From contig NZ_JBQCJW010000003.1 of NCBI RefSeq assembly GCF_051967575.1, positions 124,001 to 188,000 of the forward strand: 64,000 nucleotides of DNA. Direction: 5' to 3'. The position numbers and the translations under genes were made by a program. Shown here one piece after another: positions 8,800 to 16,552 of the stretch (the stretch's first letter is position 1; every line of letters starts with the position of its first letter). The notes beneath the pieces were generated by a model. It was not told where the DNA came from, did no database searches, and saw only the letters and a program-made list of their open reading frames with translations. The DNA is from Solibacillus silvestris_B (GTDB taxonomy: Bacteria; Bacillota; Bacilli; Bacillales_A; Planococcaceae).

Positions 8800-9798
8800 C
8801 TACTCTTGCAAATCCGATATTTTTTCTAAGTTCTGTAAAAAAACAGCTGCTTCATCATCGGTTTCACTCGCTTCGCCGAACATCGATTTAACGAAATTAA
8901 TATAGCTTAAAGCGATGTCTTCACTGCCGAAGTAGGCCCATTCAAACGGATAAAGGACAATCGAATGCTTGGCCATTAAATGCTGGACAAATTCCAAAGT
9001 GGAAGGCTCCTGTACTAGCTGCTCCATTATAATCGAAGCAACTTCCTCATATTGCGGCAGCTTTGTCGGCAAAGGCAAGTGAACTGGGTTGACTTGCCGG
9101 ACTTCATCAAACTTTGCGACATTTATATTCATGTTAACCTCCTGCTCAACAAGCAATATAAGCAGCAAACTCAAAATGAATGGGTGTATGCCTTGTGATT
9201 CAATAATCGCTTTAATTTCCGCCGCAAAAGGACGTACATTTTTTTCTGTAAGCTCATGGATTTTCAACAATTGCTCCTGCACAGGCAGCCGTAAAAATTC
9301 ACCTGCATTCAATTCGAAAGAACCCGTCTCATCGTCATCGTCCAAAACGGTTGTTTCGAGTTGGGATTCCTGATTTTCGGCAATATGGGCATTCAAATTT
9401 TTTAGGCGCTCAAATTTTTCCGTTTCATTATCAGGTATTAATTCTTCATCAAATAATGATTCAATAATTTTTTCCACTTGCTTGAATTGGCGCAATTGCA
9501 TGCAAATCGTCAAATACAATTCCATCACTTCAAAATACATATTCGGCCCGATTGCCAATAACTCTTCGCAAACTTGTTTAGCCCGTTCAAAATTTTTCGC
9601 TTCATATAATGAATACGCAAAAACGCTAAGTGAAATCTCATCCCCCTCTCCTAATTCGAGAGCTTGTTCAAATAGCTCAATCGCTTCTTCATAATGTTGA
9701 TTTTCAGCCAAAACTTTTGCTTCATTTAACAATCGTTCCATCATCCCCGGAAATAAAATCACTTTCCCTTGGCGCCCGCTACTTTTATTTTCTTTCAT
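8800..9798 (-). CDS. TPR-repeat protein (YsoA-like by position)
   Basis: A 332-residue cytoplasmic protein. Tetratricopeptide-type repeats lie near residues 28-130: KVLAENQHYEEAIELFEQAL, then a FAYSLYEAKNFERAKQVCEE repeat. A long acidic linker follows (VLDDDDETGSFE, about 150-160), then a helical C-terminal half with no recognised domain. In Bacillus subtilis the TPR gene ysoA occupies the same place upstream of tig, so orthology is likely but inferred from position. The start ATG has GGAGTG 6 bases upstream. The role is unknown; TPRs usually mediate protein-protein contacts. Confidence 0.8.
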   Translation of the reverse strand: MKENKSSGRQGKVILFPGMMERLLNEAKVLAENQHYEEAIELFEQALELGEGDEISLSVFAYSLYEAKNFERAKQVCEELLAIGPNMYFEVMELYLTICMQLRQFKQVEKIIESLFDEELIPDNETEKFERLKNLNAHIAENQESQLETTVLDDDDETGSFELNAGEFLRLPVQEQLLKIHELTEKNVRPFAAEIKAIIESQGIHPFILSLLLILLVEQEVNMNINVAKFDEVRQVNPVHLPLPTKLPQYEEVASIIMEQLVQEPSTLEFVQHLMAKHSIVLYPFEWAYFGSEDIALSYINFVKSMFGEASETDDEAAVFLQNLEKISDLQE

Positions 9799-10052
9799 AA
9801 TATCACTCCATCAACGACAAAGTTATGCTATCGCAACTTTATCCATTGCATTTATTTTAACGTTGTTTGCATATTCCAACAATATGTTCACAAAATTTCC
9901 GCTTGTATTAATTTACAATAATAAAAAAAGGTATATACTAAGTACTAAGTAAATATGAAAATAATAACAATTAATTCTGCTTCTAATTCAATGTTCCCGT
10001 TCTCTGAAGTAAATAACCTGCATTATTTTTAAAAAGGGAGTGTATTTATTTT

Positions 10053-10511
10053 ATGGTGGTACTATCCGAAAATGTTCTTTTAGAGTTTAAGCATCGTTTC
10101 GAAAAGTCTTTGGAAAACTTGCCGATAAGTGTCGTAAGTCGGAGCACGGCAATTGTAAACGATGCAGAATACCCTGTGAAATTCGATTTCGTGACGGAAA
10201 CGATCGTCGATTATAAAAAACAAGTAGTTACGACAAATATTGTTAAAATTGAAGGTACGATTCCCGGAACGATTAAAATCGGTGCAATAACAGTAGTGCC
10301 TCAGCACATCCATATTACATGTGAATATGAAATTCTATCCATTACAAACAATGAATTGAAAACGTTGGTTAAAAACGAAAAACCAATGTTATTGTATAGT
10401 GACTGGTTGCTGGAGGCGATTGAAAACGAAATATTGGTGTTGGAAGTTAAGACAGATAAAGATCAGTTAGTCGATTGGCCGGTCGGCATTAAAAACGCGT
10501 TTTTTTTATGA
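10053..10511 (+). CDS. Conserved hypothetical cytoplasmic protein, 152 residues
   Basis: I do not recognise this protein. It begins MVVLSENVLLEFKHRFEKSL behind an AAAGGGAGTG site 10 bases upstream. It has no signal or membrane segment and alternates hydrophobic and charged residues (VTTNIVKIEGTIPGTIKIG, VLEVKTDKDQLVDWPVG), suggesting a beta-rich fold with a C-terminal helix containing YSDWLLEAIENE. It is monocistronic: a terminator follows at 10532 and the upstream gene is divergent. Codon use matches the neighbours. Confidence 0.7.
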   Translation: MVVLSENVLLEFKHRFEKSLENLPISVVSRSTAIVNDAEYPVKFDFVTETIVDYKKQVVTTNIVKIEGTIPGTIKIGAITVVPQHIHITCEYEILSITNNELKTLVKNEKPMLLYSDWLLEAIENEILVLEVKTDKDQLVDWPVGIKNAFFL

Positions 10512-10531
10512 AATTTAATATGAAAGCAGCT

Positions 10532-10573
10532 ATTCATCATTTTTCTTAAATAGAAAGATGGTGAATTTTTTTA
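10532..10573 (+). terminator. Terminator after the 152-residue protein gene
   Basis: Stem ATTCATCAT...ATGGTGAAT (10532-10566) followed by a run of seven T. Confidence 0.7.
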
Positions 10574-10668
10574 ATTAAACATTCAAACCATTCTATTTGC
10601 TTTGATATAGCAGTGCTGTATACTAAGCGCTATGCACATTTTTAATAAACGAAAGAAGGATATATAAT

Positions 10669-11478
10669 ATGAAATTTGGATTTATCGGACTCGGAAACAT
10701 GGCTACCGCGATTATTCATGGGATGATTACAAGTCGCCAATTCAACGCATCGGATATATATGGAATAAATCGCAGCCGAGAAAAAACAAATATTCTCGTC
10801 GATAAATATGAAATCCAAACCGCCGTGTCGATTGAAAAGTTAATGGAACAAGTTCAAGTCATCATTGTTGCAGTTAAGCCACAAACATTTGATGCATTAT
10901 TGCCGACGATGAAACAATTTATACGGGACGACCATATTGTTATTTCCATTGCAGCAGGGAAAACGCTTGATTATTTACATAATGAGCTAGGGGCAAAGAC
11001 GGCCATTTTTCGTGTCATGCCGAATATAAACGCCACAATCGGAGCTTCCACAAGCTGCTACTCGACAATTACCGCAAACGAAAAACAAAAAACAGTTATT
11101 GAAAAGCTGTTTGCCACAATAGGCACGATTGTCGAGCTGCCCGAAAATTTATTTTCCATATTCACAACAATCGGCTGTGCTTCCCCTGCCTTCACATATT
11201 TGTATATCGACTCATTGGCCCGCGCAGCCGTCCGTGAAGGTATGACAAAAGAAATGGCACTCGAAATTGCGGCAAGTTCCGTATTAGGGAGCGCAAAAAT
11301 GGTATTGCAATCCGATACACATCCTTGGGCATTAATTGACCAAGTCTGTTCACCAGGGGGAACAACAATCCAAGGTGTGACATCCCTTCAAGTAAATCAC
11401 TTCGAAAGTACAATTTACGAAGCAGTCGATGCCGTGACGAATCGGGATGCATTATTGCAAAAACAAACGATAAAATAG
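10669..11478 (+). CDS. Pyrroline-5-carboxylate reductase family protein
   Basis: A 269-residue protein with an N-terminal Rossmann fold (FGFIGLGNMATAIIHGM, residues 3-19), the AVKPQ motif of P5C reductases (about 72-76) and the C-terminal dimer domain with CSPGGTTIQGV (about 226-236), the family's substrate-loop signature. P5C reductase makes proline from pyrroline-5-carboxylate with NAD(P)H. Bacillales carry several paralogues (proG, proH, proI, comER) and I cannot tell which this is. It is alone here, so it may be a back-up proline enzyme. The start ATG has an AAAGAAGGA site. Confidence 0.88.
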   Translation: MKFGFIGLGNMATAIIHGMITSRQFNASDIYGINRSREKTNILVDKYEIQTAVSIEKLMEQVQVIIVAVKPQTFDALLPTMKQFIRDDHIVISIAAGKTLDYLHNELGAKTAIFRVMPNINATIGASTSCYSTITANEKQKTVIEKLFATIGTIVELPENLFSIFTTIGCASPAFTYLYIDSLARAAVREGMTKEMALEIAASSVLGSAKMVLQSDTHPWALIDQVCSPGGTTIQGVTSLQVNHFESTIYEAVDAVTNRDALLQKQTIK

Positions 11479-11521
11479 CAATTCCGTCCAGTGAATTCCG
11501 TTTTCGCAGGATTTACCCAGC

Positions 11522-11549
11522 TTGCTTTACATGAATATAATAGTATAAT
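11522..11549 (+). promoter_or_regulatory. SigA-type promoter
   Basis: TTGCTT (11522-11527), 16-base spacer, TATAAT (11544-11549), about 38 bases before the ATG of the membrane protein gene at 11588. Confidence 0.55.
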
Positions 11550-11587
11550 TACGTTAATTTGGTAATCCATTACAAAAGAGGTACGCT

Positions 11588-12064
11588 ATGTCTACTATCA
11601 TTCGAATTTCGCTTGTCCTTATAGTAAGTAATCTTTTAATCGCACCTCATAGTTACGCAATGATCGGCGAAAAGGGGCAAGCGCTTCAATTCCACTATGA
11701 AATCATCGAGCAGAACGGAAAAACCTTTTGGAATTTGCAGCACGAAGACCAATTTATGCAAATTAAACAATCCGAAAAATCACACGAAGCTTTATTGCTG
11801 TTCAAAGATATCGTCGAGCAAACGAACAGCAAGCTCCTTCCGTTGATTATGTATAGCTGTTACATTTTATTCTTCATCGTTTTTGCAATATTTTTCACGT
11901 TGACAAAGCCAAATCGTCTAAAACATCCGCTATTTATTTTAAGTGCTGTCGTTTCATGTTTATTTCTGTTTAAGATTTATTCATATTATGCAGCCATCCA
12001 ATCTTCAGAAGCTAATTTACGCTATTATTATTTATTGCTCGAAAATATCAATTCCCCTCAGTAA
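11588..12064 (+). CDS. Small membrane protein of unknown function
   Basis: 158 residues. The N-terminal hydrophobic stretch (IIRISLVLIVSNLLIAP, cleavage or anchor near SYAM) is followed by about 60 polar residues predicted outside the membrane (LQFHYEIIEQNGKTFWNLQH). Two membrane helices lie near residues 80-103 (LIMYSCYILFFIVFAIFF) and 112-133 (LFILSAVVSCLFLFKIYSYY). No family is recognised. An AAAGAGG site precedes the ATG. It has its own promoter and an immediate terminator, so it is a single-gene unit. Confidence 0.7.
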   Translation: MSTIIRISLVLIVSNLLIAPHSYAMIGEKGQALQFHYEIIEQNGKTFWNLQHEDQFMQIKQSEKSHEALLLFKDIVEQTNSKLLPLIMYSCYILFFIVFAIFFTLTKPNRLKHPLFILSAVVSCLFLFKIYSYYAAIQSSEANLRYYYLLLENINSPQ

Positions 12065-12097
12065 CATGCAAAATGGAATTATTTTGCATGTTTTTTA
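12064..12097 (+). terminator. Rho-independent terminator
   Basis: Perfect stem ACATGCAAAA / TTTTGCATGT followed by TTTTTTATTT, overlapping the stop of the preceding gene. Confidence 0.88.
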
Positions 12098-12134
12098 TTT
12101 CTCTCTCAAATGCATAAAAAATACGAAAACATAA

Positions 12135-12163
12135 TTGCTAAGTCACGCACTATTCTATATAAT
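12135..12163 (+). promoter_or_regulatory. SigA-type promoter of the carboxynorspermidine operon
   Basis: TTGCTA (12135-12140), 17-base spacer, TATAAT (12158-12163). Transcription would begin near 12170, after an upstream in-frame ATG at 12110, which argues that translation starts at the TTG at 12221. Confidence 0.65.
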
Positions 12164-12220
12164 CAATCTTGTTTCAAAACGAAGCAAAAAAAAATTACAG
12201 ATTGGGAGCGTGACAAGAAA

Positions 12221-13450
12221 TTGGGTAAAGCATTGATTATTGGTGCTGGCGGTGTTGCTAGCGTAGTCGTACACAAATGTGTGCAAAACTCAGAAGTATT
12301 CGAAGAGATTATGATCGCGAGTCGAACAAAATCTAAGTGCGATGCTTTAAAGGAAAAATTAGATGGTGGGAAAACGATTATCCATACAGCACAAGTGGAT
12401 GCGGATAACACTGAGGAACTAATTGACCTAATCAATGGATTTAAACCAGATGTGGTAATCAATGTAGCTTTACCATATCAAGACTTGACAATAATGGATG
12501 CATGTTTGGCAACGAAGACTCATTATATTGATACAGCAAACTATGAGCCTTTAGATACTGCGAAATTCGAATATAAATGGCAATGGGCTTATAAAGAGCG
12601 GTTTGAAGAAGCGGGCATTACTGCACTTCTAGGTTCAGGTTTTGACCCAGGTGTAACAGGCGTATTCACAGCGCATGCACAAAAGCATCACTTCGATGAA
12701 ATTCACTACATCGATATCGTTGATGCAAACGGTGGAGACCACGGACTTCCATTCGCAACAAACTTCAACCCTGAAATCAACATTCGCGAAATTACGGCGA
12801 ACGGACGGTTCTGGAAGGAAGGCGAGTGGGTTGAAACGGAGCCTTTAGAATATAAAACAGTGTACAACTTACCGGAAATCGGTGAAAAAGATTGCTACCT
12901 TCTTTACCATGAAGAACTGGAATCTTTAGCGAAAAACATTAAAGGTTTAAAACAAATCCGCTTCTGGATGACATTTGGCGAAAAATACTTAACGCATTTA
13001 CGCGTATTGGAAAACGTTGGCATGACTTCAATCGAACCAATCGAATTCCAAGGGCAGATGATTCAGCCGATCCAGTTTTTAAAAGCGGTTTTACCAGACC
13101 CTGCAACATTAGGTCCACTTACAAAAGGTAAAACGAACATCGGCTGTATCGTTCGCGGTATTAAAGACGGCAAAGAAAAAACTTACTATGTGTACAATGT
13201 ATGCGATCACCAAGAATGTTACAGAGAAGTCGGCTCACAGGCGATTTCTTACACAACAGGTGTACCGGCAATGATCGGCGCAATGCTTGTAATGAACGGC
13301 GAATGGCAAAAACCAGGTGTATGGAATGTGGAAGACTTTAATCCGGACCCATTCATGGATGCGTTAAATAAATGGGGATTACCATGGCACGAAACAGAAA
13401 ACCCTGAACTGATCGACCTGGAATTCACTACTGCTGGAGAAAAAGCATAA
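12221..13450 (+). CDS. Carboxynorspermidine/carboxyspermidine dehydrogenase (saccharopine dehydrogenase family)
   Basis: A 409-residue protein of the Lys1/saccharopine dehydrogenase superfamily. It has an N-terminal Rossmann motif GKALIIGAGGVASVVVHKC (residues 2-20), then the conserved NVALPYQDLTIMDACLA and ALLGSGFDPGVTGVF segments. It condenses aspartate semialdehyde with a diamine (putrescine or diaminopropane) using NADPH to give carboxyspermidine or carboxynorspermidine. The neighbouring decarboxylase gene (one-base overlap, TAATG) supports this over a lysine role. The start is TTG; a longer frame from 12110 begins upstream of the promoter. Codon use is native. Confidence 0.88.
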   Translation: MGKALIIGAGGVASVVVHKCVQNSEVFEEIMIASRTKSKCDALKEKLDGGKTIIHTAQVDADNTEELIDLINGFKPDVVINVALPYQDLTIMDACLATKTHYIDTANYEPLDTAKFEYKWQWAYKERFEEAGITALLGSGFDPGVTGVFTAHAQKHHFDEIHYIDIVDANGGDHGLPFATNFNPEINIREITANGRFWKEGEWVETEPLEYKTVYNLPEIGEKDCYLLYHEELESLAKNIKGLKQIRFWMTFGEKYLTHLRVLENVGMTSIEPIEFQGQMIQPIQFLKAVLPDPATLGPLTKGKTNIGCIVRGIKDGKEKTYYVYNVCDHQECYREVGSQAISYTTGVPAMIGAMLVMNGEWQKPGVWNVEDFNPDPFMDALNKWGLPWHETENPELIDLEFTTAGEKA

Positions 13451-14643
13451 TGGCAGAAATTAAAAACACGAAAAAACCAGTGATGGCGGCTGCTCTTGCA
13501 AAAGAAACAGGCATCGACTGGTCACAGGCACCATCGCCTGCCTTCGTTGTTGACGAGCGATTACTAGAGCGTAATCTGAAACTGTTAAAATCCGTACAAG
13601 ATCGTACGAATTGCGATATTTTACTTGCACTTAAAGGCTTTTCTATGTGGTCAACATTTCCGATGGCGCGGAAGTTTCTGGCGGGGATTACATCTTCTTC
13701 ATTATTTGAAGCACGCCTTGGCTTTGAAGAATTCGGCAAGGAAGTACATGCATATGCCCCTGCTTACGCAGAACATGAAATAGATGAGTATTTAACATAT
13801 GTCGATCATATTGTATTTAACTCTTTTGATCAGTTAAATAAATATAAAGACAAAGTGTTAAGTCACGAAAAAAATATTTCAATTGGTTTACGTGTAAATC
13901 CAGGCTATTCAGAAGTGGAAACACCACTATATGATCCTTGCTATATTAACTCGCGTTTAGGAATTCCGGTGGAGTCATTCCGTCCGGATGAGCTTGACGG
14001 TGTTGAAGGCATTCATTTCCATGCGATGTGTGAGCAAGGCGCGGAAGTATTGGAACGTATTTTAGTTCATTTTGAAGAAAAATACGGGAAGTACTTACAT
14101 CAGATGAAATGGATTAACTTCGGTGGCGGCCACCATATTACGAAACCTGGGTATGATGTCGAGCTGCTAGTAAGCTTGATCAACCGCATCCAGGAAACTT
14201 ATGATGTGAAGGTAATCCTGGAACCAGGTGAAGCAATTGCACTGAATACAGGTTATCTAGTAGCAACAGTGCTTGATATCGTGCATAACGGCATGGAGCT
14301 TGCAATTGTCGATTCTTCGGCGACTTGCCATATGCCGGATACACTAGAAATGCCATACCGCGCCCATATTATCGGCTCGGGTGAGGCAAATGAAAAAACG
14401 TATACATACCGTCTAGGTGGTATGACATGCTTGGCGGGCGATATTATCGGCGATTACTCGTTTGATGAGCCGCTTCAAGCAGGCGACAAAATAGTCTTTA
14501 CGGATATGGCGCATTATACGATGGTGAAAACGCATATGTTCAATGGCGTAAACTTGCCGAGCATTTGCTCTTATAATGACGAAGAAGGCATGAAAGTCAT
14601 TCGTACATTCCATTATGAGGATTATAAAGGGCGCTTATCATAA
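13450..14643 (+). CDS. nspC: Carboxynorspermidine decarboxylase
   Basis: A 397-residue PLP enzyme of the alanine racemase/group IV decarboxylase fold. The PLP lysine is in ILLALKGFSMWS (about residue 63). The glycine-rich phosphate loop is NFGGGHHITKPGYD (about 234-247), and the active-site motifs EPGEAIALNTGY and CLAGDIIGDY are present. It decarboxylates carboxyspermidine or carboxynorspermidine to spermidine or norspermidine, the last step of the aspartate-semialdehyde-dependent polyamine route. The ATG overlaps the stop of the dehydrogenase gene by one base, so the two are translationally coupled. Confidence 0.93.
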   Translation: MAEIKNTKKPVMAAALAKETGIDWSQAPSPAFVVDERLLERNLKLLKSVQDRTNCDILLALKGFSMWSTFPMARKFLAGITSSSLFEARLGFEEFGKEVHAYAPAYAEHEIDEYLTYVDHIVFNSFDQLNKYKDKVLSHEKNISIGLRVNPGYSEVETPLYDPCYINSRLGIPVESFRPDELDGVEGIHFHAMCEQGAEVLERILVHFEEKYGKYLHQMKWINFGGGHHITKPGYDVELLVSLINRIQETYDVKVILEPGEAIALNTGYLVATVLDIVHNGMELAIVDSSATCHMPDTLEMPYRAHIIGSGEANEKTYTYRLGGMTCLAGDIIGDYSFDEPLQAGDKIVFTDMAHYTMVKTHMFNGVNLPSICSYNDEEGMKVIRTFHYEDYKGRLS

Positions 14644-14647
14644 TTTT

Positions 14648-14682
14648 AAAAAGCAGAAACGTTTTATGGCGTTTCTGCTTTT
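14648..14682. terminator. Bidirectional terminator between nspC and the anti-sigma gene
   Basis: Perfect 13-bp stem AAAAGCAGAAACG / CGTTTCTGCTTTT with T-rich flanks on both strands, placed between convergent genes. Confidence 0.88.
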
Positions 14683-14686
14683 CCCT

Positions 14687-15820
14687 TTATTCAACCGGAA
14701 TATAAACGGCACGGCTAAACGACGGCTGCCATATGCCCTGCTCGTTTTTTTCCATTCCCGCACTTGCTGGCAGTCCATTTTCACCTGTAAAAACAACCCA
14801 GCCTTCCGTTTCAGAACGCTGCTCAAAAGTAGCCTGCTCCACTCCATTAAAGCCAGCTGCAATCATTAAACGATTCAGTTCCGGTGTGAATAGCTGTTGG
14901 CGCACAGCCTTTGTTTTTTCATAATGCCGCTTTACTTCAAGTGTATGTTTATTTTCAACATTTGTAAAAAGGGCTTCATATGTTTCATAATCTTGTTCAA
15001 TTTCACTGAATAAAAACATTTTTGTAATTGCAATCGGTGAGACGGTGCGCAGCCGCTCCAGATCATAATCCGTCTTAAATGCCTCATATACGGCCTGTTC
15101 ATCCGGCGTTAATGTAAGCGCCAATTCATCTGGTGCTTGAATGGCCGTCACCTTCCCCGCTAATTGCGCATTCTTGACTTTTAACAGTTGCTGATAATCT
15201 TCATTATTATAAACAAGCAGCTCATCTTTACCGGTATTTATCGTTTCATTGGCAAAAGGCGTGAATTTGATGCCCCATTCATAAAAATAATACGGGTTTT
15301 TAAATGGGTCTTTTTTTTCTTCTTCCCCTATTTTCTCTCCAAGGCCCCGGACAGTTAATACCGTCCCATTTACCCTGATTTGCCCTTCATCCATTGTCAC
15401 CGAGTCATCCGCTAAACCGAGCACTGTCGATACAATGATTCCTTCAGGCGTATAGTAAGCTACATAATCCCCGTACGTAATCGGTGCATCTTGATCGATT
15501 ACCATCGGGAAAGAGTGCAGCATCCATTGTTCACCAAGTAAATAAGCTTTCCGGGGTTCAATCACCTCCAAGCCGCTGACATCTTCAATAATCGGCAATA
15601 ATGTTCCCCCTTCATTTGCCGTTTGGACATTGTGCTGAGGCGATAATTGCGCAAACACCAGCATTCCGATAAGGCAGCATATTGCAGCTGAAACAGAGAG
15701 TACTTGCCAATTGCGTTTTTCCGGTTTCCGCTTCGTCTGCAGCAATCGCCGTTTGAGTTCATCTGTAAAAGGCGCATCGTGCTTCAATTCCTGCTTCAGC
15801 TGATTTTTAAATTCCTTCAT
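14687..15820 (-). CDS. Putative membrane-anchored anti-sigma factor
   Basis: 377 residues. The cytoplasmic N-terminus (MKEFKNQLKQELKHDAPFTD) is followed by one membrane helix near residues 40-58 (VLSVSAAICCLIGMLVFA) and a large outside domain with no recognised fold (VYEAFKTDYDLERLRTVSP region). This topology, and the 14-base overlap with the upstream ECF sigma gene, are typical of an anti-sigma factor that holds its sigma factor at the membrane. No HxxxCxxC zinc motif is seen, so it is not a ZAS-type anti-sigma. The C-terminal EGWVVFTGENGLPAS is family-unspecific. The function is inferred from context. Confidence 0.65.
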   Translation of the reverse strand: MKEFKNQLKQELKHDAPFTDELKRRLLQTKRKPEKRNWQVLSVSAAICCLIGMLVFAQLSPQHNVQTANEGGTLLPIIEDVSGLEVIEPRKAYLLGEQWMLHSFPMVIDQDAPITYGDYVAYYTPEGIIVSTVLGLADDSVTMDEGQIRVNGTVLTVRGLGEKIGEEEKKDPFKNPYYFYEWGIKFTPFANETINTGKDELLVYNNEDYQQLLKVKNAQLAGKVTAIQAPDELALTLTPDEQAVYEAFKTDYDLERLRTVSPIAITKMFLFSEIEQDYETYEALFTNVENKHTLEVKRHYEKTKAVRQQLFTPELNRLMIAAGFNGVEQATFEQRSETEGWVVFTGENGLPASAGMEKNEQGIWQPSFSRAVYIPVE

Positions 15821-16304
15821 AAAATAGCTCCTCCAATTCCTGATCGTTTTTCAGCAGCTCCCTTGCCCGGCGGATTCTTGTACGGACAGTGTTTTGTGAT
15901 GTCTTTAACAAATCGGCTATTTCGGCTACATCAAATTCTTCATAGTAAAACAGAATAATCACTTCCCGATAATGCACCGGCAACGCAAAAACACGGTCTT
16001 TTAACGCGGTGGATGCTTCTGCCGCCAAATATGCCTGCTCGCATGATGGCTCGCTTTTGCGTAATGGCATTAATTTTGCGATATATGATTTGCGCTTTTG
16101 CCTGCGCAGCTCATCATGACAGCAGTTGATCGCAATGCGCGTTAAATATGTTTTTAGTGAAGCATCGCTGCGAAATTGCTCTTTATGCGCGGCAAACTTC
16201 ATTAATACGTCTTGCGTAATTTCCTCGGCAAGCTGGCGATCCTTAACATACAAATAGCTGAAATGATACAAATATTCTCCATATTGTTCTACAATTCGCT
16301 CCAA
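15807..16304 (-). CDS. ECF-type RNA polymerase sigma factor
   Basis: A 165-residue sigma-70 family protein with region 2 at residues 1-70 (QLAEEITQDVLMKFAAHKEQF and TYLTRIAINCCHDELRRQKR) and region 4 at about 100-155 (LPVHYREVIILFYYEEFDVAEIADLLKTS, with RTRIRRARELLK). The start is TTG with an AGAGGTGAG site 6 bases upstream. It should direct transcription of an envelope or stress regulon and of its own operon; an ECF-like promoter lies just upstream at 16338-16363. The anti-sigma gene follows with overlap. I cannot assign it to a named Bacillus sigma factor. Confidence 0.93.
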   Translation of the reverse strand: MERIVEQYGEYLYHFSYLYVKDRQLAEEITQDVLMKFAAHKEQFRSDASLKTYLTRIAINCCHDELRRQKRKSYIAKLMPLRKSEPSCEQAYLAAEASTALKDRVFALPVHYREVIILFYYEEFDVAEIADLLKTSQNTVRTRIRRARELLKNDQELEELFYEGI

Positions 16305-16337
16305 CGGCCACTCACCTCTTTTCCATCCTACAGCTTA

Positions 16338-16363
16338 GACGCTTCCTTTCCGAGAAATTGTTC
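16338..16363 (-). promoter_or_regulatory. Candidate autoregulated ECF promoter
   Basis: On the minus strand GAAC (16360-16363) and CGTC (16338-16341), separated by 18 bases, resemble the ECF pattern GAAC-N(16-18)-CGTC. Transcription would start about 25 bases before the TTG codon, leaving room for the ribosome site. Confidence 0.5.
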
Positions 16364-16514
16364 AAAATAGAGAGAATAATATTATTTATTTTTAAATTCG
16401 CTACAGCAAACAGTATAGTGAACGATTGATACTAAAGGTTAAGGGGCAGCTTATGATGAATCATTATTGGAACCAACCCGTCTTAATATTGCTTACATCA
16501 TACTGGAAAATTAC

Positions 16515-16547
16515 GTAAAAAAACACCATAGCAAAATACTATGGTGT
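16515..16547 (-). terminator. Terminator after the SelO gene
   Basis: Stem ACACCATAG / CTATGGTGT (16523-16547) followed on the minus strand by seven T. Confidence 0.88.
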
Positions 16548-16552
16548 AAAAC

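Noticed and set aside
12110..12220. Longer N-terminus for the carboxynorspermidine dehydrogenase
   Set aside because: It begins upstream of a consensus promoter and adds 37 residues absent from the Rossmann family start.
16453..16518. 21-codon frame MMNHYWNQPVLILLTSYWK
   Set aside because: No ribosome site, runs into the terminator of the opposite gene.
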